Source of the DNA: Acidobacteriota bacterium
GTDB lineage: Bacteria; Actinomycetota; AC-67
Length of the DNA stretch: 55,900 bases
Assembly: GCA_016208485.1 (NCBI GenBank)
Contig: JACQXY010000004.1
Location: 1 to 55,900, forward strand
Direction: 5' to 3'
This document shows positions 38,177 to 47,264 of the stretch, piece after piece. The notes beneath the pieces are model-generated. The model worked only from the letters and a program-made list of their open reading frames with translations, had not been told where the DNA came from and made no database searches. The number at the start of each line of letters is the position of its first letter. Within the stretch, counting starts at the first letter, position 1. Made by a program: the position numbers and the translations under genes.

Positions 38177-39897
38177 AGGACTTCGACGTCGTCGTGATCG
38201 GAGGCGGGATCAACGGCCTCACCGCCGCCGCGTACCTCGCGAAGGCCGGCATGCGCGTCGGAGTGTTCGAGCGGCGCGGCCAGTGCGGCGCCCACTGCGA
38301 CACCGTCGAGATCGGGCTCCCCGGGTTCCTCCACAACCTCCACGCGACCTGGCTCATCACGGCGATGAGCCCGGTGATGGAGGACCTGGAGCTGGAGCGC
38401 CACGGACTCGACCTGGTCGGCACCGAGGTCGTCTACGCGAAGACGTTCGCCGACGCCTCGAACTGCCTGCTCGGGATGGATCTCCAGACGACCGCTGCGA
38501 GCGTCGCGAGGTCCTCGGAGAAGGACGCCGACACCGTGCAGCGGTGCGCGGCCTACTTCCTGGAGCACTGGGGGGAGCTGCTCGGCGTGATGCACTCGTT
38601 CTTCTTCGAGCCGCCGAGCGGTGAGACCCTCGCCGCGGCGGAGCGCCTCACCGACGGGCTCCTTCGCCACCTCGGCCTGCATCTGGAAACGGGCGAGGTC
38701 ACCAACATGACCGGCTTCGAGGCGCTGGAGACGCTGTTCGAGTCCGACCGCGTCCGCACGATGCTCGCCTCGTTCGGCTGGATCGGCGGGCTCTCGCCGC
38801 TGCACCGCCGGATCGGAGTGCTCGGCGCGCTCCTGTTCGGCGCGCTCGCCGGCCCCCTCTTCCCGGTCCATCAGGCGCGCGGCGGCTCCCACGCGCTCAC
38901 CCACGCCCTGGTGCGCTGCGTCGTCGCCCACGGGGGCGAGGTCTGGACCACCTGTGCGGTCGAGCGGATCCTGCTCGAGGGCGGTCGCGCCCACGCGATC
39001 CGGATGGCTCCCGACGCGCTGAGGCCGGGCGAGGAAGTGAGGGCGCGCGCGGTGATCTCCAACCTCACCGTCGCGCCGACCTTCCTGCGCCTGCTCGGGG
39101 AGGACACGATCGGATCTGGGTGGGCGAGCCGCATCCGCACCTTCACTTACGACGAGCAGGTGCTCGTCGGCGTCTACTACGCGCTCTCCGGCGATCCCGT
39201 CTTCGCCTCCGCCGAGTGGGACCCCGGGATCCAGCGGTGCATGATGGGCTTCTTCGGCGGCGACACCATGGACGCGATGCGCAGGGGCGCGGTCGAGCTC
39301 GTGTCCGGCGTCGTCGGCGAGGAGATCCTCGGCAACTGGTTCGTCCCGACGCGCGCCGACCCGTCGCAGGCCCCCGCCGGCCACCACACCTCCTTCGTGT
39401 GGGTGGACGTGCCCCCCGCCCCGCGCCGGTGGGGGGGGCGGCGCCTGAACGGATGGGACGAGTGGCACGGGATCGCCGGGCCGATCGCCGACGCGGTCAC
39501 CGGCGCCTATGAGCGCCACGCCCCGGGATTCCGCGACCTCGTTCTGGAGCGCTTCGTGATGACCCCGGCCGACCAGGAGCGCAACAACCCCTCGGCGGTG
39601 CGCGGAAACTGGATCGGGGGCGCCATCACCCCGGACCAGTTCTTCCTAAACCGTCCCGTCCCCGGAGTGCTCAGCGGCGGGGCCTCGAGGACCTTCGTGC
39701 CGGGGTTGTATCTGTCGAATTCCATCCACCCCGGCGGCACCACCTGGCTCGCCTCGGGGTACCTCGCCGCGCGCGAGGTGGCCGAGGACCTCGGCGCGGC
39801 CCGGGTCGGCTCGGCGCGCGCGTTCGACTGGTACCTCGGCAACCAGTCGCGCATCCCGCGCGACCTGGGGGTCGGCGAGCGCTGGAGGACTCGCTAG
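38173..39897 (+). CDS. Phytoene-desaturase-like FAD oxidoreductase, class A copy 2
   Basis: A 574-residue flavoprotein from GTG 38173. FAD fold 'VVVIGGGINGLTAAAYLAKAGMRVGVFER' near residue 5. Class A marks: 'NLHATWLITAMSPVMEDLELERHG', 'GGSHALTHALVRCVVAHGGEVW' then 'RILLEGGRAHAI', and 'GNWIGGAITPDQFFLNRP'. C-terminal FAD contact 'GLYLSNSIHPGGTTWLASGYLAA'. In these features it pairs with the first enzyme (34391). The usual G-x-G-x-x-G has Ile in place of Pro (GGGING), with no loss of glycines. It shares one base with the next start. Confidence 0.85.
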   Translation: MKDFDVVVIGGGINGLTAAAYLAKAGMRVGVFERRGQCGAHCDTVEIGLPGFLHNLHATWLITAMSPVMEDLELERHGLDLVGTEVVYAKTFADASNCLLGMDLQTTAASVARSSEKDADTVQRCAAYFLEHWGELLGVMHSFFFEPPSGETLAAAERLTDGLLRHLGLHLETGEVTNMTGFEALETLFESDRVRTMLASFGWIGGLSPLHRRIGVLGALLFGALAGPLFPVHQARGGSHALTHALVRCVVAHGGEVWTTCAVERILLEGGRAHAIRMAPDALRPGEEVRARAVISNLTVAPTFLRLLGEDTIGSGWASRIRTFTYDEQVLVGVYYALSGDPVFASAEWDPGIQRCMMGFFGGDTMDAMRRGAVELVSGVVGEEILGNWFVPTRADPSQAPAGHHTSFVWVDVPPAPRRWGGRRLNGWDEWHGIAGPIADAVTGAYERHAPGFRDLVLERFVMTPADQERNNPSAVRGNWIGGAITPDQFFLNRPVPGVLSGGASRTFVPGLYLSNSIHPGGTTWLASGYLAAREVAEDLGAARVGSARAFDWYLGNQSRIPRDLGVGERWRTR

Positions 39898-41450
39898 TGC
39901 GACCCGAGGAGGCGAACTACGACGCGATCGTGATCGGCGGCGGGCCGAATGGCCTCCTCTGCGCCGCTCACCTGGCGCGCTCGGGCTCGCGCGTCGCGCT
40001 CCTCGAGCGGCGCCACGAGACCGGGGGCGGCCTCAACACCGACGAGTACTTCGGCTTCCGGCTGAACCTGCACGCGATCTACCACATGATGGCCGACGTC
40101 ATGCCGTCCTACCGCGAGCTGGACCTCGCGTCCTGGGGGGTCGGCCACGTGTTCCCTCCGGCCGGCGCGGCCTTCCCGCTCGCGGGCGGCGAGTGCCTCG
40201 TCGTGACCCGTGACCCGCGCGAGACGGCCGCGTCCATCGCGCTGCTGTCGGAGGCCGACGCCTCCTGCTACCACGCGATGTGGGACGAGTTCCAGCCGAT
40301 GCTCGAGCGCTACCTCATCCCGCTCACCTACGCGCTGCCGGATCCCCCAATCGACCAGATGGAGGCGATGCAGCGCGACGAGATCGGGCGGCGCCTGGCC
40401 GGCATCTCCGAGCTGGGCTTCACCGAGATCCTGGACGAGTACGGCTTCACCGACCCGCGCGTGCGCATGGCTCTCCTCGCCTTCCCGGCGATGTGGGGAC
40501 TCGATCTCTCCGAGCCGCTCGGCTACCTCTTCCCCCTCTACCTGTGCCGGATGGCCGGCTCGGCTTTGGTGAAGGGCGGCTCCCACCGACTGTCCTCCGC
40601 GCTGCTGCGGGTCCTGGTCTCCTGCGGCGGCACGGTCGTCGACCAGGCCGAGGCCGCGCGCCTGATCATCGAGAACGGCGCGGCGGCCGGCGTGGAGACC
40701 GCGGATGGGCGAGTCTTCCGCGCGCCTGCCGTGGTCTCCACGCTCAACCCCGAGCAGACCTTTCTCGGGCTGGTGGGGCGCGACCGGATTCCCGCCGAAC
40801 TCGCCGAGCGCGCCGCGGCCTGGGAATGGGAGGAGAGAACCCTGTTCGGCTTGCACCTCGGCGTGCGCGGAGAGGTCGCCTTCCGGGACCCGCGCGCAGG
40901 CGAAGCGCTCGTGACCTTCCTCGGGCTGGAAACCGAGGACGATCTGCACGAGCACCTCCGCCGCGTCGACGCCGGCGGCGCGCAGGAAGCCGAATGGATC
41001 CACGTCACGGTGCCGTCGCGTTTCGACCCGACCCAGGCGCCGCCCGGGCACCACGTCGCGCGGATCGAGGCTGTCGTGCGCTACGACGAGCCGTGGGACA
41101 CTCTCGCCGCCCCGTTCGGGGACTCGTGCCTCGCCCTGCTCGAGCGCCACGCCGACGTCGGGGAGATCGTGCTCCGCCGCGACGTGCCCCCGACCCACAT
41201 CGCGGCGAGGCTCTCGACCATGAAGCGCGGCTCCATCAAACACGGCGCGTACACCCCGCTGCAGATGGGGTTCTTCCGCCCGAACGACCTGTGCTCGCGG
41301 GTCGAGACCCCGGTTGCGGGCCTCTTCGTCGCCGGTGCCTCCGTGTATCCGGGCGGGATGATCCTCGGCGGGCCGGGATACCTCGGCGCCCAGGTCGTGG
41401 GCGAGTTCCTCGCCGCGCGGGAGACTCAACCGCCGGGCGCACCGGAGTGA
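39897..41450 (+). CDS. Phytoene-desaturase-like FAD oxidoreductase, class B copy 2
   Basis: A 517-residue flavoprotein; GTG 39897 shares its first base with the preceding TAG. FAD fold 'AIVIGGGPNGLLCAAHLARSGSRVALLER' near residue 10, then 'ETGGGLNTDE'. Class B marks 'NLHAIYHMMADVMPSYRELDLASWG', 'KGGSHRLSSALLRVLVSCGGTV', 'RGSIKHGAYTPLQMGFFRP' and 'GLFVAGASVYPGGMILGGPGY'. It closes the A1-B1-small-A2-B2 series. No gene for carotenoid or terpenoid synthesis is adjacent, so the substrate remains open. Confidence 0.85.
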   Translation: MRPEEANYDAIVIGGGPNGLLCAAHLARSGSRVALLERRHETGGGLNTDEYFGFRLNLHAIYHMMADVMPSYRELDLASWGVGHVFPPAGAAFPLAGGECLVVTRDPRETAASIALLSEADASCYHAMWDEFQPMLERYLIPLTYALPDPPIDQMEAMQRDEIGRRLAGISELGFTEILDEYGFTDPRVRMALLAFPAMWGLDLSEPLGYLFPLYLCRMAGSALVKGGSHRLSSALLRVLVSCGGTVVDQAEAARLIIENGAAAGVETADGRVFRAPAVVSTLNPEQTFLGLVGRDRIPAELAERAAAWEWEERTLFGLHLGVRGEVAFRDPRAGEALVTFLGLETEDDLHEHLRRVDAGGAQEAEWIHVTVPSRFDPTQAPPGHHVARIEAVVRYDEPWDTLAAPFGDSCLALLERHADVGEIVLRRDVPPTHIAARLSTMKRGSIKHGAYTPLQMGFFRPNDLCSRVETPVAGLFVAGASVYPGGMILGGPGYLGAQVVGEFLAARETQPPGAPE

Positions 41451-41459
41451 AGCGCGCGC

Positions 41460-42071
41460 CTACGAGCGCGCGAACCGAACGGAGGCCACGATGCGCTTGG
41501 CGATTGCCCGGTCCTCCTGGCTCACCTTGCTACCGAACCACACCCAAACTGTCCAGGAGCCGCCTCTCCCCCTCGGCACGACATCGATGGCGAGTGACCG
41601 CGAGACCCCGAACGCCCGGGGACTGGAGGGCTGGGCGTCGTCGAAAGAGAGAGGAAAGCGTGTGTAGGGCCGAGGAGGGGTTGGCGGCAGCTTGGGTCCC
41701 GCACCGTATGTGTACCGCTGGAACAGCACGACCACGAAGCCCGGCGGAAGCCCCCGCAAGTCCCATCCGGTCGTCTGGCCCTTTCGATGGACCTCGCGAT
41801 CGAGATTCCCGACGAGCGCCCCTTGTTCGTCCCCCCAACGGAACATCTCGAGGTGGAACGGCTGAACGCGCCAGCTCGCGGGGTATCGCAGGAACCAGCC
41901 CAGCGGGTCGTGGTAGGTCTTCCAGCGCGTGGACGCGCCGACGCAGGATGCAAGCGCCAGGAGCGCAACCACGCCCAGCGCGAGAGTCGGCCGGACCCCC
42001 CGCCGTGGCCGACGAGGGTGGGGGCGCCGCGCGCGGCGCGCTAGGGCTTGTGGAACTCCTCGGAGAACCAT
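41460..42071 (-). CDS. Predicted lipoprotein of unknown function
   Basis: A 203-residue protein with a basic N-terminus, hydrophobic stretch 'TLALGVVALLALASC' and a lipobox L-A-S-C near residue 42, so it should be anchored to the membrane by Lgt (encoded at 54380). The mature part 'TYHDPLGWFLRYPASWRVQPF ... AIAKRIVASVRF' recalls PsbP-like small secreted proteins, where 'P.GW.I.YP..W' and a final 'ASVRF' are common. ATG 42071 lies 31 bases inside the upstream gene, so translation may be coupled. Function unknown. Confidence 0.65.
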   Translation of the reverse strand: MVLRGVPQALARRARRPHPRRPRRGVRPTLALGVVALLALASCVGASTRWKTYHDPLGWFLRYPASWRVQPFHLEMFRWGDEQGALVGNLDREVHRKGQTTGWDLRGLPPGFVVVLFQRYTYGAGPKLPPTPPRPYTRFPLSFDDAQPSSPRAFGVSRSLAIDVVPRGRGGSWTVWVWFGSKVSQEDRAIAKRIVASVRFARS

Positions 42072-45000
42072 CGGTTGAGCCACGATGCCTCGTAGCACAC
42101 GGTCGTCTTCGTGCTGTCGCAGTACCATTTGGAATTCGTGCCTGTCTGACCGCCGTATTTCGCCGACGGGTAGTTGGTCGGATTCCACACCCGCCAAGAG
42201 GACGGTGTGTACTTCACGCGACTCGCGTTGCGTTTCGTCGGGTCGTCGTCGCCGAAATACGACGTCCCCGGGTCGAAGGCGCCGTTGTGGCAGTAGTCGT
42301 TGATCTCAGAGAAAACCTCGTCGTTGGTCGCCACCGAGAAGGGCATCGGCACGTTGAGCAACTCGTTCCACTTGTTCTTCCACCACAGCAAGACCCTCCA
42401 GTTGTATTGGAGGTCGCTTCGCTCGATCTTCATGAAGAACTCCGTGCCCGGTCGCAGGTTGAAATCCGCGAAGGGGGCCGTCAGGGTCCCGCTGTATCCG
42501 GAGGTGTCGTTGTAGGCCACGTAGAGGAGCTGGTCGTCTGCCGCGTGGCGGTATTCGACCCATCCCGCCTCGACCCAGTGGTAGGGCCACTGGCCCGGAG
42601 CACCTCTCTCGGGATTGACGGCCTTGACCATGTAGCGGTTCGCCATCTGATCCTGGTTGTCCTTCGTGCAACCACTGTCATGCCGAATGTCCGGGTCGCC
42701 GACGACGTAGCGGCCGCCCAGACCGTAGGTGGTCATCGGCCTGTTGTCATACGGTGTCCAGACCCCGAAGTAGTGCTTGCCGGGACCGTAGGGCTGAGCC
42801 GGCGGCGCGTCGTCCGAACCGGGGCTCACCGCCGGACCGCCCGCGGCGAAGTCAGCGGCCGGCACGCCGAGCACCACGCAGTCGGCCACGGGGCCGGGCC
42901 CATCGTTGGGGGGCTCGACGGAGCCCGTGTTGTCCCCGCCCACGCACGTGCCGAGCGGCACCTCCCCAACCGGGGTCTGGACCCTCATAGGATCCGCCGC
43001 GCAACCGTCATCGACGCTCGTCGGGTCCGCGCAGACGGCGAAGCCGACCGTGCCCGCCACTCCATTCAGGCTCAAACGAACGCTGCCCGAGTCCACGCCC
43101 TTCGGCAGCAGGGCCGTCAGAGTGTAGCCGTAGGCCTTCTGGGCGGGGACCGATGCTTGGATTGCGCCGGTCGCCCCGCTGATGAACGGGACACGGAGGG
43201 AGAGTTGCTGCTCCCGTGGCCTAGCCGGCGGCCCAGGGACGCCCGCGATCGTGTAGGCGATGGACACATGATCCGCCGGCACGGTAATCCGGATCTCCCC
43301 GTAGCCCGCATGCATGCTGTCCCTCAAGGTGACCGAGAATGCTCCCACGTTCACCGGGATGAAGATCCACGTGTACAGGTCATAGGGGTCCAGGGTTCCC
43401 CCCGCCTCAACGCGCGTCGGCTCAAGTGGATCGATGCCCACGCTGATCTGGCCGGGTGGGGTAGTAGACGCCTCGGTCATCACCAGGAACATGACGCTCG
43501 CGCTCGTCTCGTTGCCCGCGAAGTCCCGGGCCGTCAGAAGAGCCTGATACTGCTTCCCGCCGGTGAGACTGACAGCGCTCGAGCGAATCACTCCGCCGGC
43601 CATCTGGGCCGCAGGGTGCTTCTCGGTCTCCTGACCCGTGGTGTCCCGAACGACGACTTGGAGGGCCCCGGGGTCGATCCCGGAGCCCAACTCAGCCGCG
43701 GAGACCGGGGAGGGGTCCGCCCCCCAAGCGACGATCGGCTGAGAAGTGTAAATCGTGTTCGCGCCATCCAGCGGAGCGACTTGAATCACGGTGGGCGCGG
43801 CAGTGTCCACGATCGCGGGGAGGAGCGCCGTCTGGACGTTCCCCCAGTCGTCAGTGGCGGAAAGGACGGCGGTGTAGGGTCCATCGGGAACAAGGTTGCC
43901 GGAGGAGTCCCTGCCGTCCCAAGTCGCCGCGACGGGGGCATCGGGACCGGAGAACGAGCGCACGACCGCGCCTGCGGAGTCCTTGACGTCAAGCGTCCAT
44001 GAGATGGGCGGGGACTCATCGGAGAGGCCCGCGGTCAGGATCGTGTCGTCCTTCACGCCGTCGGAGTTCGGGCTGAACGCGGGGTTGGTCGCGGCGAACC
44101 CAGAGATCACGGGCTTCCAGATGTCGCCGAGGACGAGCCTGATCCGGAGCGCAGATCCCGAGACCCTTCCGGTCGTCATCCCCCCGAGCGCGGAGCGGGA
44201 GTCAAGGACGTCTCCTGCCGGCGAGTCGGCCGCGGCAGACGACAGGTAGCGGAAGGAGGAGCCCGAGGCCGGGGAAGCGGGCGCGGTCCTGTCTGCTCCC
44301 GCCGTGCGGTCCCTGAGGACGACGTCGGCAGATCCTTGGCCAAGGGTCGTCTTCACGGTTCTCACCCAGGTCCGGGTCTCCTCGCGCGCGCTCCTCTCGG
44401 GCGCGCGGAAGAGGAACCCGAGGTCGGATCCCGAGACCGTTAGATCCTGCGGGGCGCTCACGCCCGGGAACCAGGCGACCGTTGAGCCCAGGCCCTTCGG
44501 GTCGGTTGCCCTCTGGGCGAGCACGAGATCGACCGAGAGGAGGTCTGCTGAGGCGGCGGTCCCGTCGACCTCCACCTGGACTCGGTAGACCCTGCCGTCT
44601 CGAAGGGTCAAGGGGGTCGAGGAAAGGGAGCGCCAGGAGGGAGGGGAGCCGGTCGAGTTGGTCCCGACGGGAGGATCGAACTGGATGGTCTGGGCCAGGG
44701 CGATCCCGAGATCGTCGACCAGGCGGACGAGGAGTGCCGCGCCAGAGGTGAGCCGTGCGGTCGCGCGGAGCCGCACGTCGGGTTGGGCGAGGTGGAAGTC
44801 GCCTGCGGCGTGGCTGTAGAGGACCGGGTCGGCCACGTCTGTCGGGCTCGTGCTCGTGATCGCGAGCTGCTTGGAGGACATCGGGACCCGGCCGGTCGTC
44901 GCCTTGATGGTTCCTTCCTGGCGGATCGCCAAGTAGGCCTTGCGGATGCTGAGCGTCCCTGCGAGGGTGCCGACCGGTGAGGCCACGATCCGGTCAAGGG

Positions 45001-45460
45001 GGGTGTCTTGGGCAGGCCAGGAGAAGGAGGCCGCTTTGAGGGTCGGGGCGGAGTCCGAAGGGGTGAAGCTCACCTCGGCAAGCGGGGTCTCTCCTGCGCC
45101 GTAGAGCCCGACGGTCCAGGAGGAGCCCTGCGAGCCTTGCGAGACCGAGCCTGAGGCCTCGAAGGTTGCCGTGGGCTCGGGGTCAAAGGCCGAGGTCCGT
45201 CCGGGAAGGATGCCCCGGTCGGTCGCAAGGGTGGTTGCCTGGGCAAGGGTGTCGGCGGTCTCTGAGAGAAGCTCCCAGTGCTGGACGACGACGCTTGGGG
45301 TGGAGGCGGCGGCGGGACGGGACGGGACGGGAAGGACGGTGGCGAGAAAGAGAGCGAGAGATCCCGCGAGGAGGCGGGTGTGTCGGCTCAACGCGCGAGG
45401 CCGGAAACGTGCTTGTCTAGGGGACCGAGAGAGAGAGGGAAGGGGCACCCGCCGGTTCAT
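42041..45460 (-). CDS. Large secreted multidomain protein with FlgD-Ig-like module
   Basis: A 1139-residue exported protein. ATG 45460 is preceded by AGGAGG at the right distance; the signal peptide is 'RLLAGSLALFLATVLPVPSRPAAAS' near residue 29. Domains in order: a beta-rich N-terminal half with repeats of 'LVLAQRA', 'TLRDGRVYRVQVEVDG'-type Ig strands (about 60-440); a FlgD-like Ig domain, 'NPAFSPNSDGVKDDTILTAGLSDE ... WDGRDSSGNLVPDGPYTAVLSATDDWGN' (about 450-550); further Ig-like domains; and a C-terminal 'GKHYFGVWTPYDNRP' to 'WLNRWFSEEFHKP' region rich in aromatics with several cysteines. No sortase or membrane anchor. Its composition is less GC-rich than neighbours. Confidence 0.75.
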   Translation of the reverse strand: MNRRVPLPSLSRSPRQARFRPRALSRHTRLLAGSLALFLATVLPVPSRPAAASTPSVVVQHWELLSETADTLAQATTLATDRGILPGRTSAFDPEPTATFEASGSVSQGSQGSSWTVGLYGAGETPLAEVSFTPSDSAPTLKAASFSWPAQDTPLDRIVASPVGTLAGTLSIRKAYLAIRQEGTIKATTGRVPMSSKQLAITSTSPTDVADPVLYSHAAGDFHLAQPDVRLRATARLTSGAALLVRLVDDLGIALAQTIQFDPPVGTNSTGSPPSWRSLSSTPLTLRDGRVYRVQVEVDGTAASADLLSVDLVLAQRATDPKGLGSTVAWFPGVSAPQDLTVSGSDLGFLFRAPERSAREETRTWVRTVKTTLGQGSADVVLRDRTAGADRTAPASPASGSSFRYLSSAAADSPAGDVLDSRSALGGMTTGRVSGSALRIRLVLGDIWKPVISGFAATNPAFSPNSDGVKDDTILTAGLSDESPPISWTLDVKDSAGAVVRSFSGPDAPVAATWDGRDSSGNLVPDGPYTAVLSATDDWGNVQTALLPAIVDTAAPTVIQVAPLDGANTIYTSQPIVAWGADPSPVSAAELGSGIDPGALQVVVRDTTGQETEKHPAAQMAGGVIRSSAVSLTGGKQYQALLTARDFAGNETSASVMFLVMTEASTTPPGQISVGIDPLEPTRVEAGGTLDPYDLYTWIFIPVNVGAFSVTLRDSMHAGYGEIRITVPADHVSIAYTIAGVPGPPARPREQQLSLRVPFISGATGAIQASVPAQKAYGYTLTALLPKGVDSGSVRLSLNGVAGTVGFAVCADPTSVDDGCAADPMRVQTPVGEVPLGTCVGGDNTGSVEPPNDGPGPVADCVVLGVPAADFAAGGPAVSPGSDDAPPAQPYGPGKHYFGVWTPYDNRPMTTYGLGGRYVVGDPDIRHDSGCTKDNQDQMANRYMVKAVNPERGAPGQWPYHWVEAGWVEYRHAADDQLLYVAYNDTSGYSGTLTAPFADFNLRPGTEFFMKIERSDLQYNWRVLLWWKNKWNELLNVPMPFSVATNDEVFSEINDYCHNGAFDPGTSYFGDDDPTKRNASRVKYTPSSWRVWNPTNYPSAKYGGQTGTNSKWYCDSTKTTVCYEASWLNRWFSEEFHKP

Positions 45461-45609
45461 CTCGCACCTCCTGGTCGAGAAGATGCTTCCGTTTCGCACC
45501 GACGCCCCGTTTCCTACACCCGCCGTCTACGCCGAGTCAATGGATGGCCAGGGAAAACCAGTCTGCGATTCTCGGCCCGGCACCGAGCAACCTACAGGGC
45601 TCGCGCGCG

Positions 45610-46365
45610 CTACCCCGCCATCGTGAGGCCGCCGGAGACGCTCAGCACCTGCCCCGTGACGTGAGCCGGGCCGGCCGCGAAGAACGCCACGGCCTCGGCG
45701 ATCTCCTCGGCACGCGCGAGGCGCCGCAGCGGCGTCGCGCGCACGATCGCGTCGATCACTTTCTCCCCGGTCTCCTCGCTCCGGATCTCGGCGAGCAGCG
45801 GTGTGTCGGTCGGGCCCGGGCACACGCAGTTCGCGGTGATCCCGAACCGCGCGACCTCGCGCGCGAGAGCCTTGGTGAAGGCGATCACCCCGCCCTTGCA
45901 CGCCGAGTAGACGGCCTCTCCCGAAGACCCGGCGCGACCCGCGTCGCTGGCTACGGTCACGACCCGACCGCTGCGACCCTCGACCATGTGCGGCACGGCG
46001 CGGTGGCAGAAGTTCAAGACGCCGAGCAGGTTCACCGCGATCAGCCGGTCCCAGAGCGCCGGCTCGTTCTCGAGGAACGGCTGCATCTTGTCCCAGCCGG
46101 CGTTGCACACGAGCACGTCGATCCGCCCGAGCGCCCGGACGGCCCGGTCCACCGCGTCCGCCGTCGACGCGTAGTCGCCGACGTCGGCCCCGAGCCCGAC
46201 GGCGCGCGGGAGTCCCTCGGCCGCCGCGCGCGCACCCGGTTCGTCGAGGTCGACGATCGCGACCGCCGCGCCGAGCCCCGCCAGGCGCTCGGAGATGGCC
46301 CGTCCGATCCCGCGCGCGCCTCCGGTGACCAGCGCGACCTGCCCGTCGAGAGACGGCCCACTCAC
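45610..46365 (-). CDS. badH: Short-chain dehydrogenase, BadH-like 2-hydroxycyclohexanecarboxyl-CoA dehydrogenase
   Basis: A 251-residue SDR. Cofactor motif 'TGGARGIGRAI' near residue 15, 'NAGWDK' near 88, catalytic Ser/Tyr/Lys in 'VASDAGRAGSSGEAVYSACKGG' (Y and K four residues apart, near 155) and 'PGPTDTPL' near 187. The wording 'QPFLENEPALWDRLIAVNLLGV' and its pairing with a BadI-like gene suggest oxidation of 2-hydroxycyclohexane-1-carboxyl-CoA to the 2-keto form. GTG 46365 overlaps the upstream stop by 4 bases. Other SDR substrates remain possible. Confidence 0.78.
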   Translation of the reverse strand: MSGPSLDGQVALVTGGARGIGRAISERLAGLGAAVAIVDLDEPGARAAAEGLPRAVGLGADVGDYASTADAVDRAVRALGRIDVLVCNAGWDKMQPFLENEPALWDRLIAVNLLGVLNFCHRAVPHMVEGRSGRVVTVASDAGRAGSSGEAVYSACKGGVIAFTKALAREVARFGITANCVCPGPTDTPLLAEIRSEETGEKVIDAIVRATPLRRLARAEEIAEAVAFFAAGPAHVTGQVLSVSGGLTMAG

Positions 46366-47159
46366 CGCGTCCCCCCGGGATTCCGGAAGTCCGGCGTCCG
46401 CTTCTCGACCGCCGCGCGGACTCCCTCCTGCGCCTCGTCGGTCGCGAGGTACAGGTCGAGTGAGTCGAAGCCGAGCCGCGACACCCCGGAGATCTGCTCG
46501 GTGTCGGCGTTGAACGAGTGCTTGAGGAACCGCAGCGCCGTCGGGCTGCGCGCGAGCAGCTCCCGCGCCCAGGCGAGCGCCTCGTCGCGAAGGCGCTCTG
46601 GGGGCACGACGGCGTTCACGAGACCCATCGCGAGCGCCTGCTCGGCCGTGTAGCGGCGGCAGAGATACCACATCTCCCGCGCGCGCTTCTCCCCCACCAG
46701 ACGCGCGAGGTAAGCGCTTCCGAACCCCGCGTCGAAGGACCCGACAGCGGGGCCGACCTGGCCGAACCGCGCGGTCTCCGAGGCGATCGAGAGATCGCAG
46801 AGCACGTGGAGCACGTGCCCTCCGCCGATCGCGTAGCCGTTCACCGCGGCGATCACCGGCTTCGGGATGTCGCGGATGATCCGGTGCAGCGCCTCGACCT
46901 CGAAGAGGCCGGACTCCGTCGGCCCGTAGTCGCCGGTCTCGGCGCGCTGCTTCTGGTCCCCCCCGGTGCAGAACGCGCGCTCCCCCGCGCCGGTCAGCAC
47001 CACGACGCCGATCGCGGCATCGGCCCACGCGCGCTTGAATGCACGGATCAGCTCGTCGACCGTGCGACCCCGGAAAGCGTTCATGCGCTCGGGCCGGTTG
47101 ATCGTGATCCAGGCGATACCCTCGCCCGGCTCGTAGAGGATGTCCTCGAACTCGGCCAT
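46362..47159 (-). CDS. badI: Enoyl-CoA hydratase-family ring-opening enzyme, BadI-like 2-ketocyclohexanecarboxyl-CoA hydrolase
   Basis: A 265-residue crotonase-fold protein. 'WITINRPERMNAFRGRTVDELIRAF', 'GERAFCTGGDQKQR' near 63 (oxyanion and acyl-CoA loop) and 'AAVNGYAIGGGHVLHVLCDLSIASE' near 104 are crotonase marks; 'FGQVGPAVGSFDAGFGSAYLARLVGEKRAREMWYLCRRY' matches BadI/MenB-type ring-active members closely. BadI hydrolyses the alicyclic ring to pimelyl-CoA. ATG 47159 has GGAGG at the right distance. Gene order BadI-BadH fits the two last ring steps of cyclohexanecarboxylate breakdown. Confidence 0.8.
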   Translation of the reverse strand: MAEFEDILYEPGEGIAWITINRPERMNAFRGRTVDELIRAFKRAWADAAIGVVVLTGAGERAFCTGGDQKQRAETGDYGPTESGLFEVEALHRIIRDIPKPVIAAVNGYAIGGGHVLHVLCDLSIASETARFGQVGPAVGSFDAGFGSAYLARLVGEKRAREMWYLCRRYTAEQALAMGLVNAVVPPERLRDEALAWARELLARSPTALRFLKHSFNADTEQISGVSRLGFDSLDLYLATDEAQEGVRAAVEKRTPDFRNPGGTR

Positions 47160-47224
47160 TTCCGGACCTCCGTGGTTGCGCGCGGCCCACCGCATTCTAG
47201 AGAAGGGTCGCCCCCATCCCTGTA

Positions 47225-47253
47225 TTGACAACCATCGCCCCAGGGTCTATATT
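47225..47253 (+). promoter_or_regulatory. Promoter of arsR-arsM
   Basis: A consensus TTGACA (47225-47230), 17-base spacer, TATATT (47248-47253). The start point is about 5 bases before the arsR ATG. It is one of the strongest sigma-70-like signals in the window. Confidence 0.7.
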
Positions 47254-47264
47254 TACATCTGTCG

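Noticed and set aside
36016..39519. 1167-codon open frame on the minus strand
   Set aside because: Antisense to three FAD enzymes with FAD motifs in the other strand; no motifs of its own.
40280..44002. 1240-codon open frame on the plus strand
   Set aside because: It crosses the fourth FAD enzyme, the lipoprotein and the secreted protein in shadow frames; low complexity and very arginine-rich.
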